Positions 47,175 to 53,497 of a stretch of DNA of 53,497 bases are shown here, one piece after another. The position numbers were made by a program, and so were the translations under genes. Under the pieces are notes generated by a model. That model ran no database searches. It saw only the letters and a list, made by a program, of their open reading frames with translations, and was not told the origin of the DNA. Within the stretch, counting starts at the first letter, position 1. Each line of letters opens with the position of its first letter. This DNA comes from an uncultured Clostridia bacterium. Its GTDB lineage: Bacteria; Bacillota; Clostridia; TANB77; CAG-508. The stretch lies in NCBI GenBank assembly GCA_948735595.1, contig CAPXSA010000007.1, positions 1-53,497 of the forward strand, given 5' to 3'.

Positions 47175-47203
47175 AAAAGAGAGGAGTTTTTTCTCTCTTT
47201 TTT
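47175..47203 (+). terminator. Rho-independent terminator
   Basis: AAAGAGAG/CTCTCTTT stem with a T-rich tail. Confidence 0.8.
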
Positions 47204-47207
47204 ATAT

Positions 47208-47325
47208 TCTTAGGAAAGTCATCCGCGATAGCGGTGAGGTTCCTTAGAAGATAGTTATGGAAGAATTAGATTTTCTTAGCGAAGAATGAGCTTAGAAAAT
47301 TTTATCCTTGTTTTTTCTTGCAAAA
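47208..47325. other. Two imperfect hairpins of unknown role
   Basis: One hairpin pairs TTCTTAGGAA with TTCCTTAGAA and has an inner CCGC/GCGG stem; a second pairs TTTTCTTAGC with GCTTAGAAAA. Each stem has one mismatch. It could be an RNA leader of miaB or a decayed repeat. Confidence 0.35.
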
Positions 47326-47373
47326 ACTGACAAAATAAGATAGAATTAGCATATTATGAATGGAGGAACAGAC

Positions 47374-48789
47374 GTGACAAAAGTAGATATCAAAGATTCT
47401 TTAGAGGCAATACAAAAGGTTGCTCAAATGAATCAAGGCAAAGAATTAAAATATAGTATTTTAACAATGGGATGCCAATTAAATGAAAATGATTCTGAAA
47501 AGTTATGTGGTATGATGGAAGAAATGAACTATAACAAAACAGAAAACTTAAAAGAAGCAGATTTAATTGTATTCAATACCTGTTGTGTGCGTGAAAATGC
47601 AGAAGATAAGTTATTTGGTAAATTAGGAGAAGTAAAAAAGCAAAAAGAAGCAAGAGGAACGATTATTGCTATTGGTGGTTGTATGATGCAAGAAAAGCAC
47701 ATTGTGGAAAAACTAAAGCAGAGTTATCCCTTTTTTGATATTGTATTTGGACCTCACACCACCAAACAGTTTCCTATTGATTTGTATAACATTATTTGTG
47801 ATAGAAAAAGAATTGAGGATATTGAGAATATTGATGGAGAGATTATAGAGGGACTTCCTATTAAAAGAGAGGATACCATTAAAGCATCAGTGACCATTAT
47901 GAATGGTTGTAATAACTTTTGTAGCTACTGTATAGTTCCTTATGTGCGTGGTAGAGAAAGAAGTAGAGAGCCAAAAGATATTATAGAGGAAGTAAAAGAA
48001 TTAGCAAGGCAAGGCTACAAAGAGATTATGCTACTAGGGCAGAATGTGAATTCCTATTTAAGAGTAGAAAAAGAAAACAATGTACCATTTGAAGAATACG
48101 AGGAAGTCAATTCTTTTGCTACGTTACTTAAAGCAATCAACAAAATAGAGGGAATTGAAAGAATTCGTTTTATATCACCACATCCAAAGGATTTTACAGA
48201 GGATGTGATAGAAGCAATTCGCGACTGTGACAAGGTGTGCAAAATGGTTCATTTGCCATTGCAATCAGGAAGTACTGAAGTTTTAAAAGTTATGAATAGA
48301 AAATATACCAAAGAACAATACTTAAATTTAGTAGAAAAAATGAAAAAGACAATACCAAATTTAACACTTTCAACTGATATTATTGTAGGATTTCCAGGAG
48401 AGACTGAGGAGGACTTTGTAGATACTTTAGATGTTGTGCAAAAAGTAAACTATGAGCAAGTATATATGTTTATCTATTCTAGAAGAGTAGGAACACCAGG
48501 AGATAAAATGGAAAATCAAGTCCTAGAAGAAATAAAGCATGAACGTTTTGACAGGTTAAAAACATTAGTAGAAAAGCAAATTGCTCTAAAGAATAAACAA
48601 TATGTGGGAACTATGCAAGAGGTTTTAATAGAAGGAAAGAGCAAAACAAATGAAACTATGCTAACAGGTAGAACAGATTCTAATAAGGTAGTAGTATTAG
48701 AAGGAACAGATGAGCTGATAGGAAAAATGGTTACATTAAAGATTAATTCAGAACATATGTGGTATTTAAAAGGGGAAGTTATAGAATAG
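47374..48789 (+). CDS. miaB: tRNA-2-methylthio-N6-dimethylallyladenosine synthase
   Basis: A radical SAM methylthiotransferase (~471 aa) modifying A37 of tRNAs reading UNN codons. N-terminal domain cysteines are in TMGCQLNENDSE, NTCCVRENAEDK and GGCMMQ; the radical SAM cluster is CNNFCSYC; a C-terminal TRAM domain is present. I prefer GTG 47374, 8 nt after GGAGG, over ATG 47356, which lies upstream of that site. It is followed by the HTH gene and mutS, an order that recalls the usual miaB-mutS pairing. Confidence 0.93.
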   Translation: MTKVDIKDSLEAIQKVAQMNQGKELKYSILTMGCQLNENDSEKLCGMMEEMNYNKTENLKEADLIVFNTCCVRENAEDKLFGKLGEVKKQKEARGTIIAIGGCMMQEKHIVEKLKQSYPFFDIVFGPHTTKQFPIDLYNIICDRKRIEDIENIDGEIIEGLPIKREDTIKASVTIMNGCNNFCSYCIVPYVRGRERSREPKDIIEEVKELARQGYKEIMLLGQNVNSYLRVEKENNVPFEEYEEVNSFATLLKAINKIEGIERIRFISPHPKDFTEDVIEAIRDCDKVCKMVHLPLQSGSTEVLKVMNRKYTKEQYLNLVEKMKKTIPNLTLSTDIIVGFPGETEEDFVDTLDVVQKVNYEQVYMFIYSRRVGTPGDKMENQVLEEIKHERFDRLKTLVEKQIALKNKQYVGTMQEVLIEGKSKTNETMLTGRTDSNKVVVLEGTDELIGKMVTLKINSEHMWYLKGEVIE

Positions 48790-48808
48790 CTAAATTCAAG
48801 GAGGAAGT

Positions 48809-49577
48809 ATGAAACAGATTAGCCAAGAGGAATTTGAACGATATGTAGAAGCTATTATTAGAGGTGATATGTCAAGAACACAAGTGATAAAAGAATTGCA
48901 AACAGAAGCAAGGACTTTAAATAATAGGATACATGAATTAATACTAACGAATCCTGAATTACATCGAAGATATGTAGAGAAACATCCATATAAGCCAAGA
49001 GAGAAATGATGTAAACGGAGTACAATTAGCGATAGAAATTTTAGATGATGATAAGACCATAGAAGAATTAATTGCTAAATATCAGGTAAGTAGAAGAACA
49101 ATTAGAAGAAAACTAGACAGTTTAAAGGATTCAGATGTAAAAGAAGAAAGAGAGTTGTATGAGTTATGTAGAGTAGCTGGAAGAATTTATAGTAGGAGAA
49201 TGAAAAAATTAGATAATTTTATAAAAGCAGTAAATGAATTATTATCTAGAATAGAAATTGATAGTGTAAGACCAGCAGAGGACAAAGAAAGTAATGTAGA
49301 AAAAAGAAGAACACAGCTTCTAGAACTAGAAAGAAAATATCATGAACTTTGTATGACTATGACCAAACAAGAAGCAGCAAAAGCATTAGGTTATACAACA
49401 AATCGAATATTTAAATTATTAAATGAACTATATCGTATTGAAATAGAAGGAATAGCAACAACACAAAGTAGAGACTTCCGTCAAGGGCTAAAAGCAGAAG
49501 TTGATGGAATAAATGGAGAAAAACGAGAAATTGAGTTAGTAGAGGGAGAAACACAAAAAGAAGAAGAAAGGGAGTAA
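48809..49577 (+). CDS. HTH-repeat protein with a +1 frame break at a TGA
   Basis: The first 66 codons end at TGA (49007-49009). Dropping one base in AAATGA gives REN/K-DVNGVQLAIEILDD, continuing in the next frame to 255 aa exactly. Three HTH-like units are visible (SRTQVIKELQTEARTLNNRI; TIEELIAKYQVSRRTIRRKL; TKQEAAKALGYTTNRIFKLL), similar in style to the protein at 18037. This break is not a CGG: it may be a +1 shift at AAA-UGA as in prfB, or an extra A from assembly. The CGG nearby (AAC GGA) is out of frame. It lies between miaB and mutS. Confidence 0.55.
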
Positions 49578-49583
49578 GAAAAC

Positions 49584-52196
49584 ATGGCAGAATACTCACC
49601 AGCAATGCAAGTATATTTAGATAACAAAGAAGAATATAAAGATTGTATTTTATTTTATCGTTTAGGCGATTTTTATGAAATGTTTTTTGATGATGCAATT
49701 ACAGTATCACGAGAATTAGAATTAACCCTAACAGGAAAAGATTGTGGACAAGAAGAAAGAGCACCAATGTGTGGTGTTCCTTATCATGCAGCAGAGACAT
49801 ACATTGCAAAATTAATTGAAAAAGGATATAAAGTTGCTATTTGTGAGCAATTAGAAGATCCAAAAACAGCCAAAGGAATTGTGAAAAGAGGGGTTATTCG
49901 TGTCGTAACACCAGGAACTGTTATGGAATCTAACTTGCTAGAAGAAAAGAAGAATAACTATATCATGTCTATTTATAAAAGTGGAGTATATTATGGGGTA
50001 GCAGTTTGTGATTTGACAACAGGTGATTTTAGAACAACGCAAATTAAAGAACAAAATAACTTTGCGACACTACTAGATGAAGTTGCAAGATATTCTCCTG
50101 CTGAAATTATAGTAAACGACATGATGTTTAGTAGCACAGAAGAAATAGAGAAAATCAAAGAAAGATTTTCAGTATATTTTTCAGTGATTACTCCAGAAAA
50201 ATTTGACACAGACCATGAAGTGTTTGAATTAAAATATGATGTAGTAGATGAAACAGAAAAAGAAATCAAAGAATTGAAAGACCAGTTATTATGTGTAGCA
50301 GCAAGTAATGGACTTTTCACTTATTTGAGAGATACACAAAAAAATGATTTAGAATATATCCATAAAATTACTTTATACAGTACCACTCATTATATGAACT
50401 TAGATACCAATGCAAGAAGGAATTTAGAGATTACAGAAAAGCTAAGAGACAAAAGTAAAAAAGGAACCTTACTATGGGTACTAGATAAAACTTCTACTTC
50501 TATGGGAGGAAGATTACTTCGCAGATGGCTTAGTGATCCATTAATTGATGTCGGAAGAATTAATGAGAGATTAGAAGCGGTTAAGGAATTGAAAGAGGAC
50601 ATCATTTTAAGAGGCGATTTAATTGACAGTATGAAAAAGGTATATGACATCGAAAGATTAGCAGGTAAGATTTCCTATGGTAGTGCAACAGGTAGAGATT
50701 TAGTATCCTTAAAGAATTCAGCTAAACAATTACCCGATGTGAAAAAAAGCTTAGCAAAAGCAAATTCTCCTTTATTAAAACAACTATATGAAAACTTGGA
50801 TGTGTTAGAAGATATTTACGAAATCATTGACCATTCTATTGTAGATGACCCACCAATCAGTGTAAAAGAGGGAAACTTAATAAAGCTAGGCTATGACGAA
50901 GAAATTGACCATTTAAAAGAAGCAACTACGAATGGAAAGAATTGGGTATTAGAAATTGAAGCAAAAGAAAGAGAAACTACTGGCATTAAAGGGTTAAAGG
51001 TTGGATTTAATAAAGTATTTGGATATTTTATTGAAGTAACGAAATCTAATCTATCCATGGTGCCAGAAAGATATATTAGAAAGCAAACTTTAGCCAATTG
51101 TGAAAGATATATTACAGAAGAACTCAAAAAAGTAGAAAATGAAATTTTAGGGGCAGAAGAAAAAGTTATCACATTAGAATACAACGCATTTTGCCAAATT
51201 CGTGACCAAATAGAAGCACAGATTGACAGAGTACAAAGAACGGCAAGTGCTGTTGCAACATTAGATGTATTAACCTCATTTGCAACAGTAGCTGATGACA
51301 TGAACTATGTTATGCCAATTGTAGATAACAGTGGGGCAATGGACATTAAAAATGGGCGACATCCAGTGATTGAAAAGATTTTGCCAACAGGAAGCTTTGT
51401 AGAAAATGATACATATTTAGATAAAGGAGATAACAGATTGGCCATTATTACAGGTCCTAATATGGCAGGTAAATCTACCTATATGAGACAGGTAGCGCTA
51501 ATTACCTTAATGGCACAATGTGGAAGTTTCGTTCCTGCGTCTTATGCTAAAATTGGAGTCGTTGACAAAATCTTTACTAGAGTAGGTGCATCTGATGATT
51601 TGAGTATGGGACAAAGTACTTTTATGGTGGAAATGATGGAAGTAGCCACTATTTTAAAAGAAGCTACAGCCAATAGCTTGGTAATATTAGATGAAATAGG
51701 AAGAGGAACTTCTACTTATGATGGACTTTCCATTGCTTGGGCAGTAGCAGAATACATATCTGATAAAGAAAAATGTGGAGCGAAAACGTTATTTGCAACA
51801 CATTATCATGAATTAATTTCATTAGAAAATAAGCTAGAAGGAGTAAAGAACTACTCTATTGCTGTAAAAGAAAAGGGCGAAGATATTATCTTTTTAAGGA
51901 AAATTATAGCAGGAGGAACAGATGAAAGTTATGGTGTGCATGTTGCTAAACTTGCAGGGGTTCCACAAATAGTTTCAAAGCGTGCCAATGAAATATTAAA
52001 GTCTTTGGAAAGAAAGAGTGTGCTAGGTGATAAAGCCCAAGAAAAGGAGAACAAAAAAGTAGCAACAGGGCAACTAGATATGTATAATTATAAATTAGCA
52101 GAAGTAGCACATGAGTTAGATAAGGTGAATGTGAATGAACTTACACCAATTGAGGCTTTGAATATTTTGGTGAATATGAAGGAGAAGATTGGATAG
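49584..52196 (+). CDS. mutS: DNA mismatch repair protein MutS
   Basis: 870 aa, full length. The mismatch-recognition Phe-x-Glu is in GDFYEMFFDDA; connector, lever and clamp domains follow; ATPase with Walker A GPNMAGKST, the ST[F]MVEM segment, Walker B VILDEIGRGTST and FATHYHE. It recognises mispairs and recruits MutL. GAAAGGGAG precedes ATG. No in-frame CGG. A working mutS is relevant to the stability of the AG repeat at 53191. Confidence 0.96.
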   Translation: MAEYSPAMQVYLDNKEEYKDCILFYRLGDFYEMFFDDAITVSRELELTLTGKDCGQEERAPMCGVPYHAAETYIAKLIEKGYKVAICEQLEDPKTAKGIVKRGVIRVVTPGTVMESNLLEEKKNNYIMSIYKSGVYYGVAVCDLTTGDFRTTQIKEQNNFATLLDEVARYSPAEIIVNDMMFSSTEEIEKIKERFSVYFSVITPEKFDTDHEVFELKYDVVDETEKEIKELKDQLLCVAASNGLFTYLRDTQKNDLEYIHKITLYSTTHYMNLDTNARRNLEITEKLRDKSKKGTLLWVLDKTSTSMGGRLLRRWLSDPLIDVGRINERLEAVKELKEDIILRGDLIDSMKKVYDIERLAGKISYGSATGRDLVSLKNSAKQLPDVKKSLAKANSPLLKQLYENLDVLEDIYEIIDHSIVDDPPISVKEGNLIKLGYDEEIDHLKEATTNGKNWVLEIEAKERETTGIKGLKVGFNKVFGYFIEVTKSNLSMVPERYIRKQTLANCERYITEELKKVENEILGAEEKVITLEYNAFCQIRDQIEAQIDRVQRTASAVATLDVLTSFATVADDMNYVMPIVDNSGAMDIKNGRHPVIEKILPTGSFVENDTYLDKGDNRLAIITGPNMAGKSTYMRQVALITLMAQCGSFVPASYAKIGVVDKIFTRVGASDDLSMGQSTFMVEMMEVATILKEATANSLVILDEIGRGTSTYDGLSIAWAVAEYISDKEKCGAKTLFATHYHELISLENKLEGVKNYSIAVKEKGEDIIFLRKIIAGGTDESYGVHVAKLAGVPQIVSKRANEILKSLERKSVLGDKAQEKENKKVATGQLDMYNYKLAEVAHELDKVNVNELTPIEALNILVNMKEKIG

Positions 52197-52249
52197 TCAA
52201 TTTTTAAGGAAATATTATATAAATTTAATAAACAAAGGAGAAAGAGAAA

Positions 52250-52957
52250 ATGGAGTATTTAATAGTGATAGGAATTTGTATAATATTTTTAATTATTTTA
52301 AAATTTGCATGGAACATTAAGATAAGTGACATTAAGAAGATGAAAAAGGTTGGATATGATAAGAAATTAAATGAGATAACGAATAAATTACCAGAAAACA
52401 AGGAAATATGCCAAACTATATTAAAGAAGCTAGGCAATGAAAAAGTAAAAATTAAGGAAAGCGAAGATAAAGATAATAAAACTAGTTTGTACATTGCATT
52501 AAGTGATTCTATTTTAATAGCAAACATTAATGATACTTTTACAAGGGTACAGACTATGGCTCATGAGTGCTTACATTCTATTCAAAATAGGAGAACATTG
52601 CTTTTTAACTTTATCTATTCTAACATTTACTTTATTTACTTTTTATGTATTTGTATTTTGTCGTTGCTACGATTGAATCAGCATGGAATGTTACACTTAT
52701 TTATACTGACCATATTAGGAATTATCTATTACGCTATTCGTAGTTATTTAGAAATGGATGCTATGACAAAAGCAAAGCCTTTAGCAAAAGAATATATAGA
52801 AGAACAAGGGAGATTAACAGTAGAAGAGCAAAATAGAGTATTAGAGAATTATGATGTGATTAATGAGATCGGAATAAAGTTAACAAATTACACATTACTG
52901 ATAAATTGTACGATGAAAATAGTCATTTATGCATTGATATTAACAATATTAAGATAA
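52250..52957 (+). CDS. Membrane zinc metallopeptidase-like protein
   Basis: A 235-aa protein with an N-terminal helix, a cytoplasmic or surface domain with HECLH (the HExxH zinc motif, ~residue 106) and three further hydrophobic segments, giving a membrane-embedded protease layout. A later EMDA segment could provide the third ligand. Family not certain. AAAGGAG precedes ATG. A terminator follows. Confidence 0.65.
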   Translation: MEYLIVIGICIIFLIILKFAWNIKISDIKKMKKVGYDKKLNEITNKLPENKEICQTILKKLGNEKVKIKESEDKDNKTSLYIALSDSILIANINDTFTRVQTMAHECLHSIQNRRTLLFNFIYSNIYFIYFLCICILSLLRLNQHGMLHLFILTILGIIYYAIRSYLEMDAMTKAKPLAKEYIEEQGRLTVEEQNRVLENYDVINEIGIKLTNYTLLINCTMKIVIYALILTILR

Positions 52958-52964
52958 CAAAGCG

Positions 52965-53015
52965 AAATTATACTATTAGGTATGAAAAATAAATGCCGAT
53001 AGTATAATTTTTTTT
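52965..53015 (+). terminator. Rho-independent terminator
   Basis: A 12-bp stem (52965-52976 with 52999-53010) and T8 tail. Confidence 0.8.
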
Positions 53016-53035
53016 GACTTTTTTATACAGATATA

Positions 53036-53063
53036 TTGACATTTTATGGTATATATTGATAAT
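53036..53063 (+). promoter_or_regulatory. Sigma-A promoter of the prepilin gene
   Basis: Perfect TTGACA (53036-53041), 16-bp spacer, GATAAT (53058-53063). Confidence 0.65.
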
Positions 53064-53164
53064 ATGTGTATAAATAAGTTGTATATAAAGTTATTAAACA
53101 TAAGTACTAATAGTGCATAAAAATAGTAAAAAAGGAAATACTAAAGAAAATGGAGGAATAGAAC

Positions 53165-53497
<333 letters not shown>

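Overview
ORGANISM. The window looks like a low-GC, spore-forming Firmicute of the class Clostridia, probably an uncultured gut lineage. This rests on strongly AT-rich codon use, AGGAGG ribosome binding sites, spoIIM, Spo0A-box-like sites, a DAP-pathway gene (dapF), a YlbF-family protein, a Mn-dependent pyrophosphatase, a dockerin/SH3 wall hydrolase and prepilin-like genes at both window ends.

MAIN OBSERVATION. Nine reading-frame breaks in six genes share one form. The frame reaches a CGG triplet, and the homologous protein continues only if CGGA or CGGT is read as one four-base unit giving glycine (equivalently, if the C is skipped). The glycine lies in a recognisable family motif in most cases: the U32 GRSGNRG motif, the radical-SAM FNGYIH motif, a helix-hairpin-helix PGIG, and the prepilin -1 glycine. 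Every repaired gene becomes a whole number of codons. In a manual scan I found no other in-frame CGG in native genes; the only exceptions are two CGG codons in an atypical GC-rich cassette at 2411-2578. The only tRNA gene in the window, tRNA-Gly with anticodon UCC at 19892-19965 (minus), has G37 just 3' of the anticodon. UCC plus G37 gives 5'-UCCG-3', the exact complement of CGGA. Its anticodon stem also has a T30/C40 mismatch. I infer natural quadruplet decoding, or dedicated +1 frameshifting, at CGGN = Gly, with CGG unused as an ordinary Arg codon.

LAYOUT. 1-2.6 kb: prepilin-like gene end, glycosyltransferase, YlbF protein, GC-rich Cys cassette. 2.6-9.7 kb: ECF sigma factor and membrane partner, heterodimeric ABC exporter, P-loop nucleoside kinase. 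9.7-13 kb: inverted-repeat element, RNHCP protein, U32 protein (two CGGN sites). 13-18 kb: small Cys-rich membrane protein, two secreted or anchored wall proteins, dapF. 18-20 kb: seven-repeat HTH protein (one CGGA site) and the tRNA-Gly. 20-23.6 kb: ppaC, Nat-like ABC pair, a small cassette. 23.7-27.2 kb: two toxin-antitoxin modules flanking a radical SAM/partner DNA-repair operon that holds four CGGA sites. 27.2-35.3 kb: YcxB-like protein, nucleotidase, MFS, a second heterodimeric ABC exporter (one CGGT site), hemolysin-III protein. 35.3-41.6 kb: lipoprotein cassette, membrane proteins, nitroreductase, rnhA, tmcAL, coaE. 41.6-45 kb: repeat element, endonuclease Q-like protein, spoIIM, xerD. 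45-53 kb: a cytoplasmic ADP-ribosyltransferase-like protein, miaB, an HTH protein, mutS, a membrane metalloprotease. The window ends in a prepilin gene carrying a 21-unit AG repeat and a CGGA site.

HOW IT FITS. CGGN sites fall in accessory, repair, transport, regulatory and surface genes; dapF, coaE, miaB, mutS, xerD and rnhA have none. If the tRNA-Gly is what reads these sites, its supply could set expression of that gene set. Assembly or sequencing error is the main alternative, but random insertions would not always be a C placed exactly before an in-frame glycine codon.
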